Below, piece by piece: positions 35,602-43,103 of a DNA stretch of 47,317 bases. Source of the stretch: JAZDIU01 sp043804635. GTDB lineage: Bacteria > Chloroflexota > Dehalococcoidia > Dehalococcoidales > UBA2162. The stretch spans positions 1-47,317 of the forward strand of contig JAZDIU010000051.1 in NCBI GenBank assembly GCA_043804635.1, given 5' to 3'. The position numbers and the translations under genes were made by a program. The notes under the pieces are model-generated. The model was not told where the DNA came from. It did no database searches and saw only the letters and a list, made by a program, of their open reading frames with translations. Within the stretch, counting starts at the first letter, position 1. Each line of letters opens with the position of its first letter.

Positions 35602-35631
35602 ATAATAGAACATAAGTTCTATACTTGTCAA
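35602..35631 (-). promoter_or_regulatory. Promoter with perfect operator-like palindrome in repeat copy B
   Basis: On the minus strand TTGACA (35631-35626), 18 bases, then TATTAT (35607-35602). The palindrome TAGAACTTATGTTCTA (35606-35621) fills the spacer and contains GAAC-N4-GTTC, the core of Gram-positive type LexA boxes. Transcription would run leftward through the repeat. Confidence 0.6.
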
Positions 35632-35700
35632 GTAAGTTTTGTCGCTCCCTCAACACAGCTCGGGACAAGTTTTTGAGAAAATGGTGACCTCACCCCCTGA

Positions 35701-35725
35701 CCCCCTCTCCGCTGCGGAGAGGGGG
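35701..35725. repeat. Perfect 12-bp hairpin (CCCCCTCTCCGC)
   Basis: CCCCCTCTCCGC pairs with GCGGAGAGGGGG around one T. It follows CTCACCCCCTGAC, a common type of dispersed intergenic repeat. A shorter relative, GACCTCACCCCCAC, is at 38683. Confidence 0.6.
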
Positions 35726-35737
35726 AATAGAAAGGAA

Positions 35738-35762
35738 AGAGAAGGGGCGAAGCCCCTTCTCT
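35738..35762. repeat. Perfect 11-bp hairpin (AGAGAAGGGGC)
   Basis: AGAGAAGGGGC pairs with GCCCCTTCTCT over a GAA loop, right next to the previous hairpin. Confidence 0.6.
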
Positions 35763-35774
35763 TAAACTCTTCCT

Positions 35775-35830
35775 GGTATTTAGCTATCTGTGGTCAGCTA
35801 TCAGGGAGAAACACTACAAATAAATACTAA
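35775..35830 (-). repeat. Composite short repeat, second copy
   Basis: Reverse complement of the composite at 13690-13780: a TATTTGTAGTGTTT word followed by a GATAGCTGACC word and a second AGCTAA. Confidence 0.6.
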
Positions 35831-35958
35831 TGCTGCTAATATTCAATAATTCAGGTTTAGGTTGTGTTAGAATAGGGGCATGGAATTTCTCAAGTCTATT
35901 GGACTTCTCTTTTTACTGACCCGTTTGATTTCATGGAGAGGCAAGGTGGAATGACTGG

Positions 35959-35978
35959 ATTCTGGCCTTCGCCAGAAT
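35959..35978. repeat. ATTCC-type hairpin repeat (5)
   Basis: ATTCTGGC-CTTC-GCCAGAAT, flanked by ACTGG and GACA as in copy 2. Confidence 0.75.
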
Positions 35979-36016
35979 GACATTCTTGTGACAATAGTAC
36001 AGGAAGCTAAGCGGAT

Positions 36017-36379
36017 ATGAAAATGAGCAAACGACGCTTAATCTTACCCGCACTGGTTCTGCTTCTGGTCTTTACCACTACCTTTTTCACTTTAGGTTGT
36101 GAACCAGGGGACCGGCTAGTAATAGATAACCAGCGTAATCATGAAGTTAGAATTGACGTAACACGGGTAAGAAGCGATGGTACCCTTGATAACCAAGTAA
36201 GGAATTATGGTTTAATCCCAACTAAAAGCACGAAGGAATTAGGTAGCATTACTTTTACCAACATGAAGAACATATTCAGAGTTGAAGCAATAGATCCTTT
36301 GGGGAAAGCTGTGTTTTCACATGATTACAATTACTATGATTTAGAAAAGATACAATGGAAGATTACTATACCGCCGTAA
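36017..36379 (+). CDS. Putative lipoprotein
   Basis: This is a 120-residue exported protein. A basic start MKMSKRRL, a hydrophobic stretch to residue 26 and then TLGC with C28 look like a lipoprotein signal, although the -3 residue is not the usual Leu. The mature part is beta-rich and polar (DRLVIDNQRNHEVRIDV, SFTFTNMKN-like region) with no known domain that I recognise. It stands alone between the repeat-filled gap and the end of larC (convergent, 10-base gap). Confidence 0.65.
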   Translation: MKMSKRRLILPALVLLLVFTTTFFTLGCEPGDRLVIDNQRNHEVRIDVTRVRSDGTLDNQVRNYGLIPTKSTKELGSITFTNMKNIFRVEAIDPLGKAVFSHDYNYYDLEKIQWKITIPP

Positions 36380-36389
36380 TCGGTCTTCG

Positions 36390-37643
36390 TTAAACCAATC
36401 CCTCCCCCACCCTCTTCCTCACTATCTCCATAATCTCTCTAAGCGGTCTCTTTGTTTTTCCCGCCAGGTTTTTGACCTGGTCGTATTCCGGCTTAACCTG
36501 AATAATTTCTCCATTAGCATCTCTGGCAATTTTTATGTCAACTCGTTCTTTGATGTCCCCTACTTCCACTTCAATGGAGGTAGATTCCCGGGCAAGGATG
36601 CGCCGTTCGCAGGGGTAAATGCGCACACCTAGCGTCCCCGTTTCATCCACCAGCACGCGGGATAAGTCTTCCACGCTCGCCCTGTCCGCCATTACTTTAA
36701 TAATCTGACCGGGACGGTTTTTCTTGGTAAACATCGGGATTATGCAGACATCTCTGGCACCAGCCTGAAAGAGCTTATCCATAGTGTGACCGATGATTTC
36801 ACCGGTGGTATCATCGAGGTTGGTCTCGATGACGTATATCTGGTCGTTCACCAGGCCGGTGGTGAGGGGTTCGCCCAACACGAGACGCAGGACATTAGGC
36901 ATCACGGGGAAGTCCTTGCTGCCGCAGCCATAGCCGATTTTAGCCGGTTTCATCGGCGGATAAAAGCGGACGAATTCGTCTGCCAGGTTGGCGAGAATGG
37001 AGGCGCCGGTCGGGGTAGCTAGCTCAAATTCCACCGGTCCGCCGACTATAGGTGCTCCCTTTGAACGCAGGATTTCGATAGTTGCCGGTGCCGGACTGGA
37101 TACCATGCCGTGGGAGAACTTGAGCAGTCCCCCACCGACTGCGACTGGCGTAGAATAGACTTTGGTCTGAGTGAAAACACCCAAATCTTCGAGAGCCACC
37201 GCCGTTCCAATAATGTCGGCAAGGGTATCTACAGAGCCGGCTTCGTGCAGGTGCACTTCGTCGGTTGAGTTGCCGTGAATTTTGGCTTCGGCATTTATCA
37301 AAGTGTTGAGAGCACTCAGGACGAACTCCCCGGCTTTTTCCGAGATTTTCAATTTGCTCAGGGTGCTGATTGCGGCTTCGATAAGCTCGGTACCGTGCCT
37401 TTCGTGACCTTCTTCTTCAGCATTAACTTCAACTCTCTTAGCACGAATCCTCCGCCTAGTGGTATCGCCGACTTTAATTTCCAGATTTTTACAGCCCCTC
37501 AAGAAACTCTGAGGAATTTTCATTGCTTCGGTAACACGAGCGGGATTTGCCCCGAGGTCGAGAAGAGCACCCACGAACATATCGCCAGACACTCCGGCGA
37601 CTTGGGCATCTACTATCATTATCTGCTTTATAGTTTTTGGCAT
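36390..37643 (-). CDS. larC: LarC, nickel insertion enzyme for the nickel-pincer cofactor
   Basis: LarC (DUF111) inserts nickel into the pincer nucleotide made by LarB and LarE, using CTP. The 417-residue protein starts at the ATG 37643, supported by GGAGG; a longer TTG frame from 37664 would cover that site. Signatures are AGVSGDMFVGALLDLG, the His-rich VHLHEAGSVDTLADIIG, SPAPATIEIL, ELATPTGASIL, GYGCGSKDFPVMPNVLR and NLDDTTGEIIG. The gene is a single uninterrupted frame, unlike Lactiplantibacillus where LarC needs a ribosomal frameshift. It is divergent from larB. Confidence 0.95.
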   Translation of the reverse strand: MPKTIKQIMIVDAQVAGVSGDMFVGALLDLGANPARVTEAMKIPQSFLRGCKNLEIKVGDTTRRRIRAKRVEVNAEEEGHERHGTELIEAAISTLSKLKISEKAGEFVLSALNTLINAEAKIHGNSTDEVHLHEAGSVDTLADIIGTAVALEDLGVFTQTKVYSTPVAVGGGLLKFSHGMVSSPAPATIEILRSKGAPIVGGPVEFELATPTGASILANLADEFVRFYPPMKPAKIGYGCGSKDFPVMPNVLRLVLGEPLTTGLVNDQIYVIETNLDDTTGEIIGHTMDKLFQAGARDVCIIPMFTKKNRPGQIIKVMADRASVEDLSRVLVDETGTLGVRIYPCERRILARESTSIEVEVGDIKERVDIKIARDANGEIIQVKPEYDQVKNLAGKTKRPLREIMEIVRKRVGEGLV

Positions 37644-37736
37644 GTTATCCTCCGGCAAAATCAAAAGTCAAAATTCAAATCTCAAAAACACAGATTAAAT
37701 CTCAAACCTTGCCAACCCCACCCAGATTGCTTCGCC

Positions 37737-37753
37737 TTCCGCCTGCGGCGGAA
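37737..37753. repeat. Hairpin in the larC-larB gap
   Basis: TTCCGCC-TGC-GGCGGAA, inside the word series TTGCTTCGCC to CTCGCAATGACA, a REP-like arrangement common between genes. It lies upstream of both lar genes. Confidence 0.55.
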
Positions 37754-37801
37754 TGGTCTCGCAATGACAATAGAGGAAGTGCTTGATTATGATTCCTCTA
37801 C

Positions 37802-37831
37802 TTGACTCACCTATCTCGCCAACATTATACT
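37802..37831 (+). promoter_or_regulatory. Promoter of larB
   Basis: TTGACT (37802-37807), 18 bases, TATACT (37826-37831), 33 bases before the preferred GTG start. Confidence 0.6.
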
Positions 37832-37863
37832 ACACACAAATTACGTTTCCAACAGGAGTGAGT

Positions 37864-38667
37864 GTGAGAGAGGTACTTCGCAGGCTGGAAAAAGGCAAAA
37901 TCTCATGTGATGAAGCCGAAAAAGCAATTAAACTTTTAGCCCTTGAAGAAGTCGGCACGTTAGCTAAACTGGATATCGGTCGTGATATGAGGCGAGGCAT
38001 CCCGGAGATAGTCATTGCCGAAGGGAAGACCCCCCAAGGCGTGGCTGAAATTACACTGGCGGCGTTAGCCAGACAAAACCGCGCCATAATCAGCCGGGTC
38101 AACCAGCAACATGTTAAAGCCGTCCAGAAGGCTCTTCGAAAAGACACCGTTTGCTCCTGGAATGAGAAAGCACAAATGCTAGTGGTCAAGAGCAAAGGTT
38201 TTACGACGGCAAAGACAGGTGGGAAAGTAGGCATATTGACAGCAGGGACTTCGGATATCCCTGTTGCCGAGGAAGCAAAAGTAATCGCCGAGGAAATGGG
38301 CTGCGAGGTCATCACCGCCTATGATGTGGGCGTTGCCGGTATCCACCGGCTTTTCAAGCCTCTTAAAGATATGTTGGAAAAAGACGTCGATGCCATCATT
38401 GTCGTCGCTGGCAGAGAAGGGGCTTTAGCCTCGGTAGTGGCTGGGCTGGTGGACGTAGCAATCATCGCCGTTCCGGTCTCTTCCGGCTATGGTTTTGGCG
38501 GCGATGGCGTTACGGCTTTGATGGCAATGCTGCAGGCTTGTCCTTTAGGACTGGCGGTGGTAAATGTCGATGGCGGGGTTCCTGCCGGAAGTATGGCGGC
38601 TCTTATCGCTAACAGAGTCGCTAAATTCAGAGCGGCCACTAAAAAACAGAAGAAGCTTAGTCCCTAA
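37864..38667 (+). CDS. larB: LarB, pyridinium-3,5-biscarboxylic acid mononucleotide synthase
   Basis: LarB carboxylates and hydrolyses nicotinic acid adenine dinucleotide, the first step to the nickel-pincer cofactor. The C-terminal half is the PurE-like domain: VGILTAGTSDIPVAEEA, DVGVAGIHRL, GREGALASVVAGLVDVAIIAVPVSSGYG, and MLQACPLGLAVVNVDGG with the conserved cysteine. The start is taken as GTG 37864 (AGGAG five bases before), giving 267 residues; a longer frame begins at 37783 but would precede the promoter. LarE, the sulfur-donating partner, is not seen in this window. Confidence 0.93.
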   Translation: MREVLRRLEKGKISCDEAEKAIKLLALEEVGTLAKLDIGRDMRRGIPEIVIAEGKTPQGVAEITLAALARQNRAIISRVNQQHVKAVQKALRKDTVCSWNEKAQMLVVKSKGFTTAKTGGKVGILTAGTSDIPVAEEAKVIAEEMGCEVITAYDVGVAGIHRLFKPLKDMLEKDVDAIIVVAGREGALASVVAGLVDVAIIAVPVSSGYGFGGDGVTALMAMLQACPLGLAVVNVDGGVPAGSMAALIANRVAKFRAATKKQKKLSP

Positions 38668-38776
38668 TTTTATGCATTTTAGGTGACCTCACCCCCACCT
38701 ATGCTAACCCGCCTGCCATAGTTCAGAAGGAACAGCGGGCAGGAACTACGGTGGGCAAATCTGACCCATTTTCCAG

Positions 38777-38806
38777 TTGACAACTGGGGGCTTTTGGTGA
38801 TATAAA
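38777..38806 (+). promoter_or_regulatory. Promoter of the 3-hydroxyacyl-CoA dehydrogenase family gene
   Basis: TTGACA (38777-38782), 18 bases, TATAAA (38801-38806), 82 bases before the GTG start. Confidence 0.65.
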
Positions 38807-38888
38807 GCCTAGTGGTCGTGTAGCTGAAAAGCCCATTAATTCCGGCTAACACGGTCAAAGCAGATTTCAAAATTTTCTGGAGGTAAAT

Positions 38889-39833
38889 GTGAGACCGGAA
38901 GATATCAAGCGCGTGTCAATTGTCGGGGCGGGGTTGATGGGCCTGGGAATCGGCGTAGAGTTCGCTCGTTTCGGCTACGATGTTGTTCTATACAACACGA
39001 GAGAAGCCACCAGCAAGAAGGCGATGGAAAATGCTCAGTATGAGCTCGACCTGATGGTGGAAACACAGCTAATCACACCGGAAGAGGCTAGAGAAAGTTA
39101 TAAGCGCCTCTGTCCGACGACTAACCTGGCAGATGCCACCAAGAACGCTGATTTCATTGTCGAATCGGTACTCGATGTCCTTGCCCTGAAACAGGATGTC
39201 TTCGCTAAGCTTGATGAAATGACCAATCCGAAAGTCGTCCTGGCGACGAATACCACCGCCCTTAAAGTTACCGATATTGCAGCTAAAGCTACCAAGCATC
39301 CGGAGCGCATCCTGCTAACGCATTACTTCGAACCGGCACACCTCTGTCCGCTGGTGGAAGTCGGTAAGGGAGAAAAGACCGACCCCAAACTAATCGAGCC
39401 GGTAACCCAGCTATTAAGGAAGATGCACAAGAAAGTGGTCGTCGTTAATGTGGACGTCGCCGGCGGGGTGGGTGGGACCAAAATGCAGGGAATCTTAGGT
39501 GGCGAAGTCCGGAGAATGTTTGATGAGTGGAAATACACGCCGGAGATGGTAGACGATATAGTAACTTATGGCTTCGGGCGCCGCCTGGCATTTGGTGGGC
39601 CCTTCCTGCGCCAGGACTTGATTGGGCTGGACTTCATCTACAACGCCGCCAAAGAACGGGGCGCCAAACCCTGGCCGCCAATTGCTGAGAGAGTGGAGAA
39701 AGGCGACCTTGGTATGAAATCCGGCAAAGGCTGGTTCGACTGGCCGCCTGAAGAAGTAAAGGAATTCGACCGCCGGTATAAAAAGGGTCTTATCTGGCTG
39801 TTGAAGCAAGATTTGGACCGCGGCGTTATTTAA
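38889..39833 (+). CDS. 3-hydroxyacyl-CoA dehydrogenase family NAD-dependent enzyme
   Basis: This NAD-linked dehydrogenase of 314 residues has the N-terminal Rossmann motif VGAGLMGLGIGVEFARFGYDV, then FIVESV, NTTALKVTDIA and the catalytic-His region LLTHYFEPAHLCPLVEVG. A C-terminal dimerisation half follows, ending in SGKGWFDW. The start is a GTG at 38889 after GGAGG. It is single-domain and not fused to an enoyl-CoA hydratase. Because BKACE and acetoacetyl-CoA synthetase follow, a free beta-hydroxy acid (as with L-carnitine dehydrogenase of the same family) is as likely a substrate as a CoA ester; this is inference. Confidence 0.88.
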   Translation: MRPEDIKRVSIVGAGLMGLGIGVEFARFGYDVVLYNTREATSKKAMENAQYELDLMVETQLITPEEARESYKRLCPTTNLADATKNADFIVESVLDVLALKQDVFAKLDEMTNPKVVLATNTTALKVTDIAAKATKHPERILLTHYFEPAHLCPLVEVGKGEKTDPKLIEPVTQLLRKMHKKVVVVNVDVAGGVGGTKMQGILGGEVRRMFDEWKYTPEMVDDIVTYGFGRRLAFGGPFLRQDLIGLDFIYNAAKERGAKPWPPIAERVEKGDLGMKSGKGWFDWPPEEVKEFDRRYKKGLIWLLKQDLDRGVI

Positions 39834-40007
39834 AAAGTGTATTCAGAGCGATTGGAAATCTTGTCTGAATCTCTATCATATATTAAAAAAGAGCAATGTT
39901 CGGGCAGAAGACTGCCGAGATGCGGAGGTGTTTATCGAGAAAATTAGGCTAATTCCATAATACGAATTAATAAAATTAGATTATATATTAGAAAAGGAGA
40001 AAAAATA

Positions 40008-40985
40008 ATGACAAAAGAGAGAGAGTATTTCCCCGGAAGTGATGAGAGAGTCCTTCGCAAAGTAATTCTAACCGCCGCTGTTACCGGTGCCGTGCACACG
40101 CCAAGTATGTCCGATTATTTGCCGTTAACTCCAAAACAGATAATCGCCGATGCTGTAGCGGCACATAAAGCCGGAGCCGCGTGTATTCACGTACACGCAC
40201 GTGTTCCCGCAACGGGTGAGCCTTCACCTGATTTAAAGGTTTTCCGTGAGATAGCTGAAGGCATTAAAAAGCAATGCGATGCCGTCTTGATTATCACCAC
40301 CGGCGGCGCTGGCACTCCAGACCAGCGGATTGCCGTAGTCCCCGAGTTAAAACCGGAAATGGCAACATTAAATCTAGGCTCGATGAACACCGGCGGCGCC
40401 CTCGCCGAGCGCCGCGCCGAGCGGTCGAAGCAGTTCAAATATGACTGGGAAGCCGAGCGGCTGCAGAGAGCCTTGCAGGGAGATGCCATCTGGCAGAATA
40501 CGTTCCGGATGATGCGGGAATATGCCACCAAAGATAAAGAAGCTGGCACTAAGCCCGAATTAGAAATTTGGGACCTCGGGCAAATCGGCTCTATACCCTG
40601 GTTACTAGCTCAGGATTTGATTAAGACGCCCCTCCGCATCCAATTCGTTATGGGTGCCATTACCGGCATGCCGGCAACACCGAGTACGCTGTTCACCTGT
40701 TTGGAAGAAATTAGACGGCACGTTGGTAACGATTTCACCTGGTCGGCTTGTGTGGCTGGTCGAGAGCAGTTCCCTCTAGCGGCTATCTGTTTAGCGATTG
40801 GCGGCGATGTCAGGGTAGGTCTTGAGGACAACCTGTTCTGCGGCTACGGCAAATTAGCCAAGAGCAGTGCCGAGCAGGTAGAGAGAGTAGTCACTATGGC
40901 ACGCCAGCTCAGTATCAAACCGGCAACTTCGGCAGAAGCCAGACAGATACTGGGTCTAAAGGGATCGGATAAAGTAAACTTCTAA
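40008..40985 (+). CDS. BKACE family beta-keto acid cleavage enzyme
   Basis: BKACE enzymes (formerly DUF849) condense a beta-keto acid with acetyl-CoA and give acetoacetate plus a new acyl-CoA. In the 325 residues the zinc ligands H61 and H63 (CIHVHAR) and E273 (GGDVRVGLEDN) are seen, as are TGGAG and NLGSMN. It is about 50 residues longer than the 3-keto-5-aminohexanoate cleavage enzyme, mainly through an insert around 135-185 that may shape substrate choice. AAAGGAG precedes the ATG. It is 174 bases downstream of the dehydrogenase and 91 bases before acetoacetyl-CoA synthetase. Confidence 0.93.
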   Translation: MTKEREYFPGSDERVLRKVILTAAVTGAVHTPSMSDYLPLTPKQIIADAVAAHKAGAACIHVHARVPATGEPSPDLKVFREIAEGIKKQCDAVLIITTGGAGTPDQRIAVVPELKPEMATLNLGSMNTGGALAERRAERSKQFKYDWEAERLQRALQGDAIWQNTFRMMREYATKDKEAGTKPELEIWDLGQIGSIPWLLAQDLIKTPLRIQFVMGAITGMPATPSTLFTCLEEIRRHVGNDFTWSACVAGREQFPLAAICLAIGGDVRVGLEDNLFCGYGKLAKSSAEQVERVVTMARQLSIKPATSAEARQILGLKGSDKVNF

Positions 40986-41007
40986 AACTTACCTTAGTTA
41001 AACCAGG

Positions 41008-41037
41008 TAAAGTTGGCTCTTAAAAGAGCCAACTTTA
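41008..41037. other. Perfect palindrome between BKACE and acetoacetyl-CoA synthetase genes
   Basis: TAAAGTTGGCTCTT pairs with AAGAGCCAACTTTA around a central AA. No T-run follows. It could be a partial terminator, an RNA processing site, or an operator. Confidence 0.6.
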
Positions 41038-41076
41038 CTGATGGACGTCAACATAATACTGCACAGTGAGGTGTCT

Positions 41077-43038
41077 ATGGGAAAGTTATTGTGGCAGCCT
41101 TCTAATAAAATCCAGGAACAAGCTAATATGACGAAGTTTATCAGCTTCGTCAACAAAAAATATAACTTAAAGTTCAAGTCCTATGATGAGTTGTATGACT
41201 GGTCCGTTACCAAGATACCCGATTTCTGGGCGGCAACGTGGGAATATGTGGCAATCAAGGCTTCCCGCAAATACGACAAAGTTGTCGAGGATTTAAAGGT
41301 ATTTCCCGGCACTAAATGGTTCCCCGGCGCAAAGCTGAATTTTGCCGAGAACCAGTTGAGATATAGAGACGACCGCCTAGCTTTCGTCTTCAGAGGAGAA
41401 ACTCAGAAAGCGGCTAAAATGACCTACGCCGAACTTTATAATACTGTAGCCCGCGTGGCAAAATCTCTGCGCGATATGGGAATAAAACCCGGAGACAGAG
41501 TAGCGGCTTATATGCCCAATATGATGGAGACGGTTATTGCGATGCTGGCGGCGACAAGCGTCGGGGCTACCTGGGCTTCCTGCGCCACCGACCTCGGCTC
41601 ACAGGCCGTGTTAGACCGGCTTACTCAAATCGAGCCAAAGGTTTTGTTCACCGTCGACGGCTACTATTACAAAGCAAAGCCGTTCAGTTCATTACCTAAC
41701 GTAGAGCAAATCGTTCAGGGAATGCCTTCTCTGCAAAAAATCATCGTAGCCAGCTATCCGAACGAAAAACCCGATATCAGCCGTATTCCTAAAGCTGTCC
41801 TGTGGCGCGACTTTTTGTCCAAGGAAGAGAAACCCGAACTTAAGTTCGAACAACTGCCCTTCGACCATCCTGTGTTCATTATGTTTTCCTCAGGGACTAC
41901 CGGCAAGCCGAAGTGTATGGTTCAGGGAGCCGGCGGCATTCTCATCAACCATATGAAGGAACTGATACTCCATAGCGACCTGAGACGAGAGGATGTAATC
42001 TTCTATATAACCACCTGCAGCTGGATGATGTGGAACTGGCTGATGAGCTCGCTATCGGTGGGCGCCACCATCGTTCTGTATGACGGTAATCCCAGCTTTC
42101 CGGACATCGGGGCGATGTGGAAATTGATACAGGATGAGAAGGTGACCGTTTTCGGTACCTCCGCCAGCTACATCAATTATCTGAGAGGCGAAGGGTACAA
42201 GCCCGGCGAGAACTTCGATTTATCCAAATTGCGGGAAATATCCCAGACCGGGTCGGCACTTTCTGCGGAAGGTTTCGAATACGCATATCAAGCCATTAAA
42301 AAAGATTTGCACTTCAATTCTATTGCCGGCGGCACCGATATCAACGGCTGTTTTGCTATCGGCAGCCCTACCCTCCCCGTGTATGCCGGCGAACTACAGA
42401 GGGCAGGCTTGGGAATGAAGTCGAATTGTTACGATGAAAAAGGCAAGCCCGTACTCGACCAGATGGGCGAGCTTGTCTGTGAAGCCCCGGCACCATCAAT
42501 GCCGCTTTACTTCTGGAACGACCCGAACGGCGCCAAATATAGAGACGCTTATTTTATGGTCTATCCCGGCATATGGCGGCACGGAGATTACGTGATGATT
42601 CACAGCGATACGAAGGGCTTTACCTTTTTCGGGCGCTCCGATGCTATCCTGAAACCTTCGGGAGTCCGCATCGGCACGGCTGAGATATACAACCAGGTAG
42701 AAAAAATAGAAGGTATTGCCGATAGCTTAGCCATCGGTCAGGAGTTCAAAGGCGACCAGCGCGTCCTGCTATTTGTTAAAATGACTGAGGGACACAACCT
42801 AACGGACGAACTGAAGGATAAGATTTGCAAGACCCTGCGTAGTCAGGCATCCCCACGGCACGTCCCTTCCAAGATTATAGCCGTCCCGGACATCCCGTAT
42901 ACGCTCAATATGAAAAAGGTGGAGACTGCCATTACGAATATAATACACGGTCGTCCGGTGACGAATAAGGATGCCCTGATTAATCCACAGTCGCTAGATT
43001 TCTACGAGAAAATCCTGCCCGACCTTCAAAAGGACTAA
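41077..43038 (+). CDS. aacS: Acetoacetyl-CoA synthetase
   Basis: This is an AMP-forming ligase that activates acetoacetate to acetoacetyl-CoA. With the ATG at 41077 (GAGGTG before it) there are 653 residues, normal for AacS. The N-terminus MGKLLWQPSNKIQEQANMTKF and the WAATWEYVAIKAS region are characteristic. The AMP-binding P-loop is MFSSGTTGKPKCMVQGAGG, followed by ITTCSWMMWNWLMSSLSVGA, the GGTDINGCF motif, and the C-terminal hinge FFGRSDAILKPSGVRIGTAEIY and MKKVETAI lysine region. It closes the dehydrogenase-BKACE-AacS set. Confidence 0.96.
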   Translation: MGKLLWQPSNKIQEQANMTKFISFVNKKYNLKFKSYDELYDWSVTKIPDFWAATWEYVAIKASRKYDKVVEDLKVFPGTKWFPGAKLNFAENQLRYRDDRLAFVFRGETQKAAKMTYAELYNTVARVAKSLRDMGIKPGDRVAAYMPNMMETVIAMLAATSVGATWASCATDLGSQAVLDRLTQIEPKVLFTVDGYYYKAKPFSSLPNVEQIVQGMPSLQKIIVASYPNEKPDISRIPKAVLWRDFLSKEEKPELKFEQLPFDHPVFIMFSSGTTGKPKCMVQGAGGILINHMKELILHSDLRREDVIFYITTCSWMMWNWLMSSLSVGATIVLYDGNPSFPDIGAMWKLIQDEKVTVFGTSASYINYLRGEGYKPGENFDLSKLREISQTGSALSAEGFEYAYQAIKKDLHFNSIAGGTDINGCFAIGSPTLPVYAGELQRAGLGMKSNCYDEKGKPVLDQMGELVCEAPAPSMPLYFWNDPNGAKYRDAYFMVYPGIWRHGDYVMIHSDTKGFTFFGRSDAILKPSGVRIGTAEIYNQVEKIEGIADSLAIGQEFKGDQRVLLFVKMTEGHNLTDELKDKICKTLRSQASPRHVPSKIIAVPDIPYTLNMKKVETAITNIIHGRPVTNKDALINPQSLDFYEKILPDLQKD

Positions 43039-43064
43039 ATCGTATTATTGCGGAAAAGTACGTC

Positions 43065-43103
43065 AAACTGGCTAACTGGCGATTTGCCAGTTAGCCAGTT
43101 TTT
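43065..43103 (+). terminator. Rho-independent terminator after aacS
   Basis: AAACTGGCTAACTGGC pairs perfectly (16 bp) with GCCAGTTAGCCAGTTT over a GATTT loop and runs into TTTTT. It overlaps the stop of the convergent recombinase frame. Confidence 0.88.

Larger units (their letters stand above)
35417..35646 (-). repeat. Inverted long intergenic repeat, copy B
   Basis: The reverse complement of this block matches copy A at 13381-13594. This copy is bounded on the plus strand by GACAAAAC (35407-35414) and GTTTTGTC (35636-35643), an eight-base terminal inverted repeat. It includes a 41-base segment with a hairpin that copy A lacks. No credible gene lies in 35291-36016; the gap is filled by repeats, hairpins and promoters. 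Confidence 0.85.

Noticed and set aside
35417..35646. The repeated element as a known RNA class (6S, tmRNA, RNase P)
   Set aside because: No conserved core motif of these RNAs could be recognised; left as an unexplained repeat.
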